A stretch of 64,000 nucleotides of DNA from Oleomonas cavernae (lineage in GTDB: Bacteria > Pseudomonadota > Alphaproteobacteria > Zavarziniales > Zavarziniaceae), in assembly GCF_003590945.1 (NCBI RefSeq), contig NZ_QYUK01000011.1:1826001-1890000 (forward strand), read 5' to 3'. The notes below the pieces were generated by a model. That model searched no databases, was not told the DNA's origin, and worked only from the letters and a program-made list of their open reading frames with translations. Position numbers and translations under genes: made by a program. Below, in pieces: positions 44,870-55,590 of the stretch. Position 1 is the first letter of the stretch; each line of letters opens with the position of its first letter.

Positions 44870-46078
44870 TCAGTCTCCCCTGGCATCGGACGATACGATA
44901 GACGACCAGCGCCGCCGCTCGATCCCCGTAACGCGCCCGCCCCGCATGCGGTAGACGCAATGGCCCCAGACCACCTTGCGGCGATCGAGGCTGAGCACGA
45001 TGGCCGCCAGATGCAGGAGGTGGATGACCGGCAGCAACAGCGGCATGAAGCGCAGGATTACCTCGACAACGCCGCCGACAGGGGCAATCCCCGCCCGGCG
45101 CGCCATCGATCGCCGCCGCTGGTCGGCGGCAGCGATCATGATCAGCGAGAGAGCATAGGCCGCGAGGCCGGCGGGCGAGTGGAAGGCCAGCCACAGCAGC
45201 GCGACCGAACCGAACAGGTTGGCCACCACCGTCACCGCCGCGGCCAGCCACAGCGGCCATTGATAGAACAGGAACATCTGATATTGCCGCTGCCCGAAGG
45301 CGATCAGCGACGCGAAACTATGCGCGACCGGCGTCGGCAGCAGGACCGAGCGCCGGAAGATCACCCGGGCCCCGGCACGCCGCGCCGCCTTGGCCAGGGA
45401 AAGGTCGTCGGAAATTTCGCGCTCGAACAGATCGGGCAGGCCCAGCCGCTCGACCGCGTCCCGGCGCAGGGCAATCGAGCCGCCCCAGGCGAGCCAGCCG
45501 TCGTTGGGCTTGGGCAGCCCTGCGACCGACCGGTCGATCCAGGTCCCCAGGACGGTGGCCGGGCGGGCATCGGCCGGCATCGTCCAGCGGTAACCGGTGA
45601 CGACATCGGCCACATCGCGGGTGAGCGGCCGCAGCAGATGGCCCAGCCAGTCGGGCGGGGGCAGAATGTCGATGTCGGCCAGCACCACATAGGGTTCGCT
45701 CTGGCCGAACAGGCGCAGGGCGGACGCCTGGTTGCGGCATTTCTGGCTGGATGCCGTCGCCTCCCCCGCCACCACCACATCGATCGAAAAGGGACTCGAC
45801 GCCACCAGCGCCAGCAGCCGCGCATAGGCCGGGTCGTCGACGGACTCGACGGCAAAGACGATCCGCGCTGGCCGGCAGCGTTGGGCCAGCAGGGCATCGT
45901 GGAAGGCCGCCAGCCGCGGCAAATCACCGGTCGCGGGAACGATCATCACGGCCCGCGCCGTCACCGGCTCGACCAGCGCCGGCACCCGCCGGCACATCAC
46001 ATGGGCCGTCACGAGCGTGACGACGGCGCTGATCAAGCCCAGCGCGCCGCCGGCCCAGGCGATGATCTCGGCAATCAT
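44870..46078 (-). CDS. Family 2/21 glycosyltransferase, ceramide glucosyltransferase-like
   Basis: 402 residues. One membrane segment at the N-terminus (residues about 2-25) and three or four at the C-terminus (about 270-375) frame a GT-A domain. Acidic catalytic parts are VLADIDILPPPDW, then the acceptor-site EISDDLSLAKAARRAG; FGQRQYQMFLF stands at the place of the usual QxxRW. This is the layout of ceramide glucosyltransferase and of hopanoid-linked HpnI. No other hpn gene is near, so the acceptor is open. The start at 46078 has GAGGAAGG; an upstream extension overlaps the P450 gene. Confidence 0.85.
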   Translation of the reverse strand: MIAEIIAWAGGALGLISAVVTLVTAHVMCRRVPALVEPVTARAVMIVPATGDLPRLAAFHDALLAQRCRPARIVFAVESVDDPAYARLLALVASSPFSIDVVVAGEATASSQKCRNQASALRLFGQSEPYVVLADIDILPPPDWLGHLLRPLTRDVADVVTGYRWTMPADARPATVLGTWIDRSVAGLPKPNDGWLAWGGSIALRRDAVERLGLPDLFEREISDDLSLAKAARRAGARVIFRRSVLLPTPVAHSFASLIAFGQRQYQMFLFYQWPLWLAAAVTVVANLFGSVALLWLAFHSPAGLAAYALSLIMIAAADQRRRSMARRAGIAPVGGVVEVILRFMPLLLPVIHLLHLAAIVLSLDRRKVVWGHCVYRMRGGRVTGIERRRWSSIVSSDARGD

Positions 46079-46100
46079 CAGCACCCTTCCTCGCCACCGA

Positions 46101-47501
46101 TCATTCGGCGGCGGCCTGGGCGTCGGCATTGCGCCGGGTGAGACGCAGCACGATGCCGTTGGCCGAGCGCAAGGTCAGCCGCGCCACCGGCTGTGGCTCG
46201 TGGCCCGGCTCGGCCTCGAAGCGATAGCGCCGGATCAGGGTCGCCAGGATCAAGGTCGCTTCCTGCAAGGCAAAGGCGGCGCCAAGGCAGACGCGCGGCC
46301 CCATGCTGAACGGCAGATAGGCGCAGCGCGCCGCCTCGGCGCCGCGCTCGGTCTCGAAGCGATCGGCGTCGAATTCGTCGGGCGCGTCCCAATGATTGCG
46401 GTTGCGATGAAGCATCCAGGGCGAGACGAAGATGATCGAGCCGGGCTTCACATCCTTGCCCCGCAGGCATTCGCCCTCGATCGGCGTGCGCGCGATGAAG
46501 GCGACGGGCGGGTAGAGGCGCAGGGCTTCGCGGAACACCGCGCGGGTATATTCCAGGCCGCGCAGGTCGCTGAAGACCGGTTGCCGGTCGCCCAGGACGG
46601 CCGTCACCTCGGCCAGCAGCCGCGCCTGGACCTCGGGCTGCTTGGCAATCAGGTAGAGCGTCCAGCCCAGCGCGCTGGCCGAGGTTTCGTGCCCGGCCAG
46701 GAACAGCATGGCGACCTGCTCGTAAAGCTCCTCGAAGCTGAAGGGCGTGCCATCGGTGGGGTCACGCGCCTCGAGCATCGCCGCCAGGATATCGCGCGCC
46801 GGCACCGCCTCGCCCCTGGCGATGCGCTCCAGCCGCGCGCGGATCATCGGCTCCAGCAGGCCGCGGATCTCGCGCGCGGCGCGGCCGGCGCGGGCGTGGC
46901 GGGGCGACAGGAAGGTGGGCAGGCGGAAGATGCGCAGCATGCCGTGGGCAAAGGCGATTTCCTGGAACTCGTTGAAGGCGGCGAAGACCCGTTCGGCCGC
47001 GCCCTGCTCCATGGTCGAGGAGAAGATCGTCCGCAGGATGATGTCGGCGGTAACGTGCGTGGTCTCGACATCGATCGTGTAGGGGCGGCCGTCGGCGACG
47101 GTGTCGAGGCGTGCCGCCATGTCACGCGTGGCGTCCAGCATCTGGGCGAAGACGTCCTTCACCCGCGCCGCCTCGAAGGCCGGATTCATCATGCCGCGCT
47201 GGCGCTTCCAGGTGGCGCCGTTGGAGGTGAAGATGCTGTCGCCCATCAGGCGCCGCAGCATGAAGCCCAGCACCTCGTCCTTGGGATAGTTGTCGGCCCT
47301 CTCGGCCAGGACGCGGCGCACCAGGGGCGGGTCGTTCAGCATGTAGAAGGTGCGGGTCGGCATCCGCACCTGCCCCATCTTCATGGTGTAGGCCTTGTCG
47401 GACAGGACCGACAGGCCGTCGCGCAGCCACATGGGCAACACCCGCCAGAACGGCGCGCCGCCTGGCTTGGGTTCCGGTTTGGGCGGGCGGAAGCCGGCCA
47501 T
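46101..47501 (-). CDS. Cytochrome P450
   Basis: 466 residues. The I-helix motif is LFLAGHETSASALGW, the K-helix ExxR is in REALRLYPP, and the heme-ligand loop is FSMGPRVCLGAAFALQE with the axial Cys. The N-terminus is proline-rich without a membrane anchor. The chain resembles the CYP4/CYP102-like fatty-acid-type branch (YPPVAFIARTPIEG), which hydroxylate acyl chains or terpenoids; the substrate is inferred only. It starts four bases after the membrane hydrolase stop and ends 22 bases before the glycosyltransferase. Confidence 0.92.
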   Translation of the reverse strand: MAGFRPPKPEPKPGGAPFWRVLPMWLRDGLSVLSDKAYTMKMGQVRMPTRTFYMLNDPPLVRRVLAERADNYPKDEVLGFMLRRLMGDSIFTSNGATWKRQRGMMNPAFEAARVKDVFAQMLDATRDMAARLDTVADGRPYTIDVETTHVTADIILRTIFSSTMEQGAAERVFAAFNEFQEIAFAHGMLRIFRLPTFLSPRHARAGRAAREIRGLLEPMIRARLERIARGEAVPARDILAAMLEARDPTDGTPFSFEELYEQVAMLFLAGHETSASALGWTLYLIAKQPEVQARLLAEVTAVLGDRQPVFSDLRGLEYTRAVFREALRLYPPVAFIARTPIEGECLRGKDVKPGSIIFVSPWMLHRNRNHWDAPDEFDADRFETERGAEAARCAYLPFSMGPRVCLGAAFALQEATLILATLIRRYRFEAEPGHEPQPVARLTLRSANGIVLRLTRRNADAQAAAE

Positions 47502-47505
47502 CTGT

Positions 47506-48714
47506 CTACTCCGGGGCCTCGGCCCTGTCGGGCGCAGTGTCGGCAAAGCGTTCGGCCAGCGCAAGCGGCCCGGCGACCATGGCAAAGAAGTCGCAACGGC
47601 CCAGGCGCGGCGTCGCCATCAGGTATTGCGTATGCATCTGGTAGCGATCCTGCTTCAACGCGGCATAGCCTTCCTTGCCGAACAGGACATGGAAGCGCGG
47701 CGAGACCAGCTTCGGGCTGACCGGCGCCCCGGGCGGGCGCTCGCGGCCGATCAGTTCCAGGGGGTCGATCCGGGGGAAACAAGCCACGTCGTAGGCGGCG
47801 GTGATGTCGACCCAGGTCACGGCCGGATCAAGCGCGATGCGCGCGATTTCATCGCGGAACCAGGCCGAGCGCGGTTCGAGCGCCAGCAGCGGCGTCATCG
47901 AGCCCAAGGTGGCGAAGGCAAGGCGGGGCACGCCGGCGAAATCCTCCGGTCGCCTGGCCAGGGCGCGGCCCAGGGCTGAAATGGCCAGGGTCGTGCCGAC
48001 GCTGTGGCCGATGACCAGGAGCTCGTCCACGCCGCCCTCGCGCGCTGCATCGGCGATCCGCGCCGCCAGGGCATCGAGCTTGGCGTCGAGATAGGGAAGC
48101 TGGCCGGCGATCTGCCAGGCATAGAAGTTGCTGAGCTGTATCCGCCACAGCACGCTGCTGGTCCGTTGCAGCCAGCGCAGCATGGGCTTGAACGCGAAGA
48201 GCCCCAGCGGCGCGCCGGCAAGGGCGAACAGCACCTCGACTTCGGCGGCCCACAGGCCCAGCGACAGCAGGAGCAAGATCGCCGCCGGCAGCCCCAGGAG
48301 GATCAGCAGGACCGTCGACACCGGCTCGAGGATATTCAGCAGGTACCAGTGCCTGATCTTGAAGATGCGCCTGAAATAGCCGTAGCGGACACCCCACCAC
48401 AGGGTGGTCGCCGTGCTGCGCACGATCGACCAGTCCGGCCGCGGCCACATGCGGCGGACCACGTCGTCCCAGCGCAGGAACTCGAACCGGGTCTCGGTCG
48501 CCACGGTCTCGCCGCCGACCCGGGTCTCGCCGGTGAGGGTCCACTCGAACACTTGCCCGCCATGCCGCCGGGGCGGCCCCAGATGGTAGGCGGTGCCGGG
48601 GCCGGCGGTCGCGGCGGCCTTGGGCGCTTCCTCCCGCCACAGCTCGTAATAGTGGCGCGGCCCGCGCGGATCGAAACCGCTGATGAACAATACCCGTCTG
48701 CGTCTGATCACCAT
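47506..48714 (-). CDS. Membrane-associated alpha/beta hydrolase-like protein
   Basis: 402 residues. The N-terminus VLFISGFDPRGPRHYYELW looks like the first strand of an alpha/beta hydrolase. One or two membrane helices follow near 135-175 (TVLLILLGLPAAILLLLSLG). The nucleophile elbow is GHSVGTTLAISAL (Ser near 240), and a Asp/His pair for the triad is plausible near the C-terminus but not certain. I do not recognise a named family; lipase or acyl-hydrolase function is inferred. It lies between the patatin and P450 genes with gaps of 11 and 4 bases. Confidence 0.75.
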   Translation of the reverse strand: MVIRRRRVLFISGFDPRGPRHYYELWREEAPKAAATAGPGTAYHLGPPRRHGGQVFEWTLTGETRVGGETVATETRFEFLRWDDVVRRMWPRPDWSIVRSTATTLWWGVRYGYFRRIFKIRHWYLLNILEPVSTVLLILLGLPAAILLLLSLGLWAAEVEVLFALAGAPLGLFAFKPMLRWLQRTSSVLWRIQLSNFYAWQIAGQLPYLDAKLDALAARIADAAREGGVDELLVIGHSVGTTLAISALGRALARRPEDFAGVPRLAFATLGSMTPLLALEPRSAWFRDEIARIALDPAVTWVDITAAYDVACFPRIDPLELIGRERPPGAPVSPKLVSPRFHVLFGKEGYAALKQDRYQMHTQYLMATPRLGRCDFFAMVAGPLALAERFADTAPDRAEAPE

Positions 48715-48725
48715 GCAACCCGCGA

Positions 48726-49832
48726 TTATTCCTGGCGACGCCGACCATACAACGGAATGCCCATACGCATCCGCTGTCGCAGGCGAAGCGGCGGCAGGTC
48801 GGCGAAGGGCGAGTCCGTCTCGTCACCGAACAGCGTCGCAATGGCCGACCAGCCGGCCGAGGCGCCGCGCAACAGCCGGACCCGCCGCCGCTCGACCTTG
48901 CCGATTTCGCGCAGCGGCCGCGCCGGGCGGATCACGGCGAGATGGGGGTTGCCCGGCCCCGGCAGATGCGCGTCGAGCAGGCTGGCGGCCAGCTTGAGGT
49001 AGAGCTGCGGCCGGGCGAGATAGGCGGCGGCCACCGCCGGCGAGACGCGGCGGGCCAGCAGGCGCGCGAACCAGGACCGGCTGGGCCCGCCATCGAGGCC
49101 CGAGACATCGGGCCGGGTCGACAGCACCAGGAGGTGAGTCGCCCCCTCCGCCGCCGCCAGGGCCACCGGGATCGGGGCCGACAGGGCGCCATCGACCAGC
49201 AGCCGGCCGTCGGCGCCGGGGACCGGCCGGCCACCGACCATGGGCAGCCTGGTGCTGGCCCGCAGGCTGTTGAGGACGGCGGCGCGATTGCGAAACCCCC
49301 GCAAGCCGACGGCGGCGCCGGTCGCCACGTCGGTCGCCATCATGACCAGGGGAATCGGCGAGGCGATCACCCGTTCGGCATCGAGCGCGCGGATCTCGCC
49401 GATCACGTTGTCGATCAGATAATCCGTGTTCATCACCGGCCGGCCGATCAGGGCGCGGCCGAAGCGCAGGAAGGCCTTGTTGTTGATGTCCTCGTAGAAG
49501 ATGCGGGTGCCGTCCAGCGCCTGGCCGGCCAGCAGATAGGCCCCGGCGCAGGCCCCGGCCGAGGTGCCGTAGACCGCATCGATGGTGTCGAGCAGCCCCA
49601 GGACCTCGAGGGCCGAAACCATGCCGCCGGCGACCACGCCCCGCATGCCGCCGCCCTCGATGACCACGGCGAGGCGATAGGCATCCTGCCGGGCGCCGGG
49701 CTTGGAACCGGCCGCCTGCCGCGCCCGCATCAGTTCGATCACCGGGCTGTCCGCCAGCGACGGCTCCTCCACCCGAGGCTTCCGTCTGACGCGCCAGATC
49801 AGGGGGCGGCCACGCCTTGCGCTCGCCTGCAT
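48726..49832 (-). CDS. Patatin-like phospholipase
   Basis: 368 residues. The oxyanion hole GGGMRGVVAGG (residues about 55-65), the serine in GTSAGACAGAY (GxSxG) and the catalytic Asp in DGALSAPIPV form the patatin Ser-Asp dyad. The C-terminus is basic. It should hydrolyse acyl esters of membrane lipids. It is the first gene of the compact run 49832-43653; four following genes also act on lipids or small molecules. A long antisense frame exists but has no motif. Confidence 0.9.
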   Translation of the reverse strand: MQASARRGRPLIWRVRRKPRVEEPSLADSPVIELMRARQAAGSKPGARQDAYRLAVVIEGGGMRGVVAGGMVSALEVLGLLDTIDAVYGTSAGACAGAYLLAGQALDGTRIFYEDINNKAFLRFGRALIGRPVMNTDYLIDNVIGEIRALDAERVIASPIPLVMMATDVATGAAVGLRGFRNRAAVLNSLRASTRLPMVGGRPVPGADGRLLVDGALSAPIPVALAAAEGATHLLVLSTRPDVSGLDGGPSRSWFARLLARRVSPAVAAAYLARPQLYLKLAASLLDAHLPGPGNPHLAVIRPARPLREIGKVERRRVRLLRGASAGWSAIATLFGDETDSPFADLPPLRLRQRMRMGIPLYGRRRQE

Positions 49833-49920
49833 CCGCTCCTCGGTATTGCCACAACCGCATCATATGGCTGGAATGACGCGCGGAAGCAACGCCACCAAAG
49901 GGATGACGCGTCGAACGGCC

Positions 49921-51423
<1,503 letters not shown>

Positions 51424-51542
51424 GATTCCCCCGCCCGTTTCTTGTGCGGCCTGGATGGTTCGCGCTGGGGCGAGCGGGGTCAAGGGCCGCCATGCGCGGC
51501 AAGCGATGGTGACGGCGGCGCAATCGTGCCTATATATCGCCT

Positions 51543-52564
51543 ATGGATGGCGCCCAGAACCGGCCGAAGGCCCCTGTGACCCCGCTGATCGATCCGTTCC
51601 AGCGGACCATCACCTATCTGCGCGTTTCGGTCACCGATCGCTGCGATTTCCGCTGCCAGTATTGCATGGCCGAGGAAATGACCTTCCTGCCCAAGGCCGA
51701 CCTGCTGACCTATGACGAGCTGGACCGGCTGTGCTCGGCCTTCATCCGCCGGGCCTGCGCCGCCTGCGCCTGACCGGGGGCGAGCCCCTGGTGCGCCGCG
51801 GCCTGATGGACCTGATCCGCGGCCTCTCCCGCCACCTACGGTCAGGCGACCTCGACGAACTGACCCTGACCACCAACGGCAGCCGCCTGGCCCTGTTCGC
51901 GCCCGAACTGGCGGCGGCGGGGGTGAAGCGCATCAATGTCAGCGTCGACACGCTGGATCCCGCTGCCTTCAAGGCGATCACCCGCCGGGGCGACCTAGGC
52001 GTCGTGCTCGACGGCATTCGTGCCGCCCAGGATGCCGGCATCGCGGTGAAGATCAACACCGTGGCGCTGAAGGGCATCAACGAGGATCAACTGATCCCGC
52101 TGGTCGACTGGGCCCATGGGCAGGGCATGGACATCACCTTCATCGAGACCATGCCGCTGGGCGACATCGACGGCGACCGCACCGATCACTACCTGCCCCT
52201 GACCCAGGTCCGGGCGCGTCTGGCCCAGCGCTATGCCATGAGCGAGAGCGGCCACCGCACCGGCGGCCCGGCACGCTATGTCCATGTGACCGAGACCGGG
52301 CGGCGCATCGGCTTCATCACGCCGTTGACCCACAATTTCTGCGAGACCTGCAACCGCGTGCGCCTGACCTGCACCGGCACCCTCTACATGTGCTTAGGCC
52401 AGGAGGATTCGGCCGACCTGCGCGCGGTGCTGCGCGGCGGCGGCGACATCGATGCGGCACTCGACGAAGCCATCGCCCGCAAGCCCAAGGGCCACGACTT
52501 CGTCATCGACCGCCCCGGCGCCCGGCCGGCCGTTGCCCGCCACATGAGCACCACCGGCGGCTGA
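51543..52564 (+). CDS. moaA: GTP 3',8-cyclase MoaA (frameshifted in this sequence)
   Basis: About 340 residues after adding one G to the run at 51751-51753. The radical-SAM cluster is [12 protein letters not shown]. After the break [16 protein letters not shown] follows. The second cluster is in [20 protein letters not shown], and the chain ends in the family-typical Gly-Gly (HMSTTGG). MoaA makes the first intermediate of molybdopterin. Both halves are otherwise intact, so the break is most likely an artefact of sequencing. Confidence 0.93.
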
Positions 52565-52612
52565 TCCCGTATGCCCCCTGCCCATCCGTCCCCTTCCCCC
52601 TTGTAATCGGTC

Positions 52613-53392
52613 ATGGCTCGCGAACGCATCACCTTCATCGCGTCGGACGCGAAGGAAGCCCAGGCGGCGCTGCGGCGCCTGCGCGACCGCTATGGCGAGG
52701 CGGGCGACAATGCCGACGTGATCGTGGCCCTGGGCGGCGACGGCCTGATGCTGCATTGCCTGCACCAGATGATGGGCGGCACCTTCGCCGACCTGCGCCT
52801 GCCGATCTACGGCATGAACCAGGGCACCCTGGGGTTCCTGATGAACCCTTACGCCGAGGACGACCTGCTGGTGCGCCTCGCGGTCGCCGAATCCTCCGTG
52901 CTGCACCCTTTGCGCATGCGCGCGCACGGCCGCAACGGCCGGATCAGCGAGGCCCTGGCGATCAACGAGGTCTCGCTGTTCCGCGAGACCCACCAGGCGG
53001 CCCGCATCCGCATCTTCGTCGACGGCCGCATGCGCCTCGATTCGCTCACCTGCGACGGCATCCTGCTCTCCACCCCGGCCGGCAGCACCGCCTACAACCT
53101 CTCGGCCCACGGCCCGATCCTGCCGCTCAATACCGGCGTCCTGGCGCTCACCCCGATCAGCGCCTTCCGCCCCCGGCGCTGGCGCGGCGCCCTGCTGCAG
53201 CAGGAGGCGCAGGTGCGCCTGGAAGTGCTGGAAGCCGACAAGCGCCCGGTCTCGGCGGTCGCCGACAACAAGGAAGTGCGCAACATCATCGAGGTCGAGA
53301 TCAGTGAAGACCGCGAGATCGACCTGCAACTCCTGTTCGACCCCGGCGGCGCGCTGGGCGAACGCATCCTGACGGAACAGTTCGCGCCGTAG
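52613..53392 (+). CDS. nadK: NAD kinase
   Basis: 259 residues. The ATP/NAD site is [18 protein letters not shown] (GGDG) and the second motif is [10 protein letters not shown], followed by [21 protein letters not shown]. It phosphorylates NAD to NADP. The last 69 bases (53324-53392) have a second, slightly diverged copy of the same length at 54063-54131 and a shorter third one at 54289-54324. It starts 48 bases after moaA. Confidence 0.94.
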   Translation: MARERITFIASDAKEAQAALRRLRDRYGEAGDNADVIVALGGDGLMLHCLHQMMGGTFADLRLPIYGMNQGTLGFLMNPYAEDDLLVRLAVAESSVLHPLRMRAHGRNGRISEALAINEVSLFRETHQAARIRIFVDGRMRLDSLTCDGILLSTPAGSTAYNLSAHGPILPLNTGVLALTPISAFRPRRWRGALLQQEAQVRLEVLEADKRPVSAVADNKEVRNIIEVEISEDREIDLQLLFDPGGALGERILTEQFAP

Positions 53393-53452
53393 ATCCCAAG
53401 CCAGTGGACAAAACTACCCTCTTAAGTAGAATGTTTTCAGAGAGGGAACCTG

Positions 53453-53998
53453 ATGTCCTTTGTCAAAAACCAGTCGCAGATTTTTTTCAGGTCTGTAGCG
53501 GGGCAGACGTATTTTTTTCCGCCTGCTGGGAGACTTGGCAAAGGCTATCTCGTCACGCCCGAGAACAAGATACGAATAGAGACTGCGATCAAGCGATGGT
53601 TTGTAGCCTTTGTCGCTTGGCTTATTGCCCAATTCATTCTGTTGTCGGCTCTTGATCTAGACATCGCAATAACGATCATCAGCGCAATTTTTGTTATCTT
53701 TATTGCGATTTCGGCGATTTTTATGAGACGCTTAACACAAGGGCTTGAGGAAACGGCAATAAGAATGTCGATCAACGAGGCCATTGAGGACCAGGCACGA
53801 AAGATCACAAAGAGGCGGTTGTACTATCTTTTAGGCAGTTCTCTTTTCATGACCGCCGCATCGATCTTCGCTTTCGTCATCTCATTGAAAGACCCTGGCT
53901 GGAATACAGCTTATGCCGTTTTGGGCTTCTTCCTGTTTTCGTGTGGACTAACTTACTATGTCCATCTCGCACGCATACGTTCGCGGACTATGCGCTGA
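53453..53998 (+). CDS. GC-poor membrane protein of unknown function
   Basis: 181 residues. The N-terminal GQTYFFPPAGRLGKGYLVTP resembles a short motif seen at the start of a known uncharacterised family of small membrane proteins. Four hydrophobic segments lie at about 53-70, 73-90, 125-145 and 150-170 (FVAWLIAQFILLSALDL, ITIISAIFVIFIAISAIF). Base composition is far lower in GC than the neighbours, and it sits between the true nadK end and a duplicate of that end. Transferred origin is likely. No motif suggests an activity. Confidence 0.72.
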   Translation: MSFVKNQSQIFFRSVAGQTYFFPPAGRLGKGYLVTPENKIRIETAIKRWFVAFVAWLIAQFILLSALDLDIAITIISAIFVIFIAISAIFMRRLTQGLEETAIRMSINEAIEDQARKITKRRLYYLLGSSLFMTAASIFAFVISLKDPGWNTAYAVLGFFLFSCGLTYYVHLARIRSRTMR

Positions 53999-54062
53999 CA
54001 TTGCTGCCACACGCTACACTTTGGCGTAATGCTGAGGATAACAACCGCGCACCTGAATCGGC

Positions 54063-54131
54063 CTGCAACTGCTGTTCGATCTCGGCGGCGCGCTCGGCGA
54101 GCACATCCTGACGGAACAGTTCGCGCCTTGA
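54063..54131 (+). repeat. Second copy of the nadK 3' end
   Basis: 69 bases encode LQLLFDLGGALGEHILTEQF plus AP and a stop, against [20 protein letters not shown] plus AP in nadK itself. Length is identical and about sixty bases match. No start codon precedes it, so it is a remnant, not a gene. It marks the far edge of the GC-poor insert. Confidence 0.85.
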
Positions 54132-54166
54132 TCAAGGCCATCGCCGGCCGATGTAACCTCTCAGCC

Positions 54167-54462
54167 GTCATCCCCGCGAAGGCGGGGATCCACGGAAATG
54201 GCAGGCCCGGACGGCGCCGAGATCCTGGTTTCGGTTCCAGCCCTTGCCCATCGGTGGATCCCGGCCTTCGCCGGGATGACGGCGATTTGTGGGCGAGCGC
54301 ATTCTGACGGAACAGTTCGCGCCGCAGCTTGCAACCCCATCAGTGTCATCCCGGCGAAGGCCCGGATCCATTGGAATGGCACGCGCAACCTATCGCGCGA
54401 TACTGGTTTTCAGGCCCCCTTGCACGCCGATGGATCCCGGCCTTCGCCGGGATGACGGCTGG
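54167..54462. repeat. Cluster of family 2 repeats with a third nadK-tail fragment
   Basis: At least four copies lie here in alternating orientation: 54167-54196, 54251-54283, 54343-54373 and 54430-54462, each of the form GTCATCCCGGCGAAGG...GGATCCA. Between the second and third, 54289-54324 reads [12 protein letters not shown] in frame, a further copy of the nadK C-terminus. The cluster occupies a convergent gap. Confidence 0.8.
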
Positions 54463-54474
54463 TCTGTTACCCCT

Positions 54475-55041
54475 TCACCACTTGAAGAACGGTGGCGGGC
54501 TGATCGGATGCTTGGCCAGCCAGCCGCCGGTGAGCTGCACCAGGCGCTTGTGGAAGCCGGTGTTGGGAAAGGCGCGCTTCACCTCGCGGATGAAGCGGCG
54601 CGGCACGCCGAAGGTGACCAGCCCCAGCGACACGTCGACCAGGTCCGCCTTGCGGAAGACCTCGACCAGGGGATAGCGGTCGTCCGCATAGGCCTTGAGC
54701 TTGTGGTGCATGTCGACCATCAGCTCGATCTCGGCGGCCCAGGCCTCGCGCCCGGTCGCCTGCAGATAGTCGCGGGCGCGGCGGACCGACGGCGGCAGAT
54801 AGTCGAAGGTGCCGTCCGACCAGATGCCGATGTCGTGGAACGCGCCGGCGATCGCGATCTTGTCGCGATCTTCCCCATTACAGTCGCGCAGGGCGAAGCA
54901 GAAATTCGCCATGCGGTAGACGTGATTGCGATAGGCCGTGAAGTCGCCGCCGATCTGGCCGCGCCAAGTGTCGAGGATTTCCTCGAGCAGGGCCAAGTTC
55001 TCCACTGGTACCATTGCGCCCTCGCCCCGTTTCCGCGCCAT
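54475..55041 (-). CDS. HD-domain protein
   Basis: 188 residues with the metal-dependent phosphohydrolase pattern: HVYRMANFCFAL, then AGAFHDIGIW (HD pair), and DMHHKLKAY further on. The ATG at 55041 overlaps the stop of the preceding DUF6362 gene by one base (TGATG), giving translational coupling. An earlier TTG is also possible. Substrate unknown; HD proteins act on nucleotides among others. Confidence 0.85.
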   Translation of the reverse strand: MARKRGEGAMVPVENLALLEEILDTWRGQIGGDFTAYRNHVYRMANFCFALRDCNGEDRDKIAIAGAFHDIGIWSDGTFDYLPPSVRRARDYLQATGREAWAAEIELMVDMHHKLKAYADDRYPLVEVFRKADLVDVSLGLVTFGVPRRFIREVKRAFPNTGFHKRLVQLTGGWLAKHPISPPPFFKW

Positions 55042-55469
55042 CAAGGGTGGCGGCCCGGCCCATCCTTGGCAAGGCCCGCGAGAGACGGCGCCCCCTCATT
55101 CAGGTGGTCCGCGACGATGCGCAGGGCGGCGGCCTGGCGGTTGGCCACCGTGTTGCGATGGCAGCCGATCAGGCGCGCGAGCTTGGCCACCGAAATGCCG
55201 CTGGCCAGGGCCCAGGCGATGCGCCGCTGCGGCTCGCTCAGCCAGCGCAGCCAGTCGATGGTCGCCTCCAGCCGATCGATGGCGCCGGGGCTGGGCGGCC
55301 CCAGGCTCACCTTGGGCCCGTCGGCGCCATAGGCGGTGACCGCGTCGCGCACCACTTCGGGCCAAGCGGAACGCAGGCCGAGGCGAAACCGTGCCTCGGC
55401 ATCGGGTAGGCGGCGCAGGGTGTCGGCGGCTTCCTCCAGGCGCAGTTCAACCATTTCCGCCGTCCACAT
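55041..55469 (-). CDS. DUF6362 family protein
   Basis: 142 residues from ATG 55469 (MWTAEMVELRLEEAADTL). Recognisable stretches are AWPEVVRDAVTAYG, GPPSPGAIDRLEATIDWLRW and a C-terminal helix-turn-helix-like RRIAWALASGISVAKLARLI. The DUF6362 group is frequent in alphaproteobacterial genomes and prophages and resembles small sigma-like or DNA-binding factors. It is divergent from an S24-type repressor and coupled to the HD gene. Confidence 0.78.
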   Translation of the reverse strand: MWTAEMVELRLEEAADTLRRLPDAEARFRLGLRSAWPEVVRDAVTAYGADGPKVSLGPPSPGAIDRLEATIDWLRWLSEPQRRIAWALASGISVAKLARLIGCHRNTVANRQAAALRIVADHLNEGAPSLAGLAKDGPGRHP

Positions 55470-55532
55470 CCGCATCCCTCCCCGTCGCCTGATCGGCAAA
55501 GGATAGGGTTAAAAGAGAACATTTCAAGAACT

Positions 55533-55563
55533 ATTTGCCCAATCCGGGCAAATGTTGTATAAA
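55533..55563 (+). promoter_or_regulatory. Promoter and operator of the S24-type repressor
   Basis: ATTTGCCC and GGGCAAAT form an inverted repeat (55533-55540 and 55546-55553) with a 5-base spacer. The left arm contains TTGCCC, a -35-like hexamer, and 17 bases downstream is TATAAA at 55558-55563, a good -10. Repressor binding would therefore cover the promoter. The GTG start of the repressor is at 55591. Regulation is inferred. Confidence 0.65.
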
Positions 55564-55590
55564 ACACTGACACGTAATGGGAGCACTCTT

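Noticed and set aside
44870-46078. Naming the glycosyltransferase hpnI
   Set aside because: The layout fits, but no hopanoid synthesis gene is nearby and the acceptor motif reads QRQYQ rather than the usual QxxRW form. Only the wider family is safe.
51731-51773. Programmed frameshift in moaA
   Set aside because: There is no slippery heptamer or downstream structure known for moaA, and the same one-G loss occurs in many unrelated genes here, so an assembly error is the simpler reading.
53393-54474. Complete integrative element with integrase at nadK
   Set aside because: Only one cargo gene and repeated tails are seen; no recombinase or further cargo exists in the window, so a full mobile element is not called.
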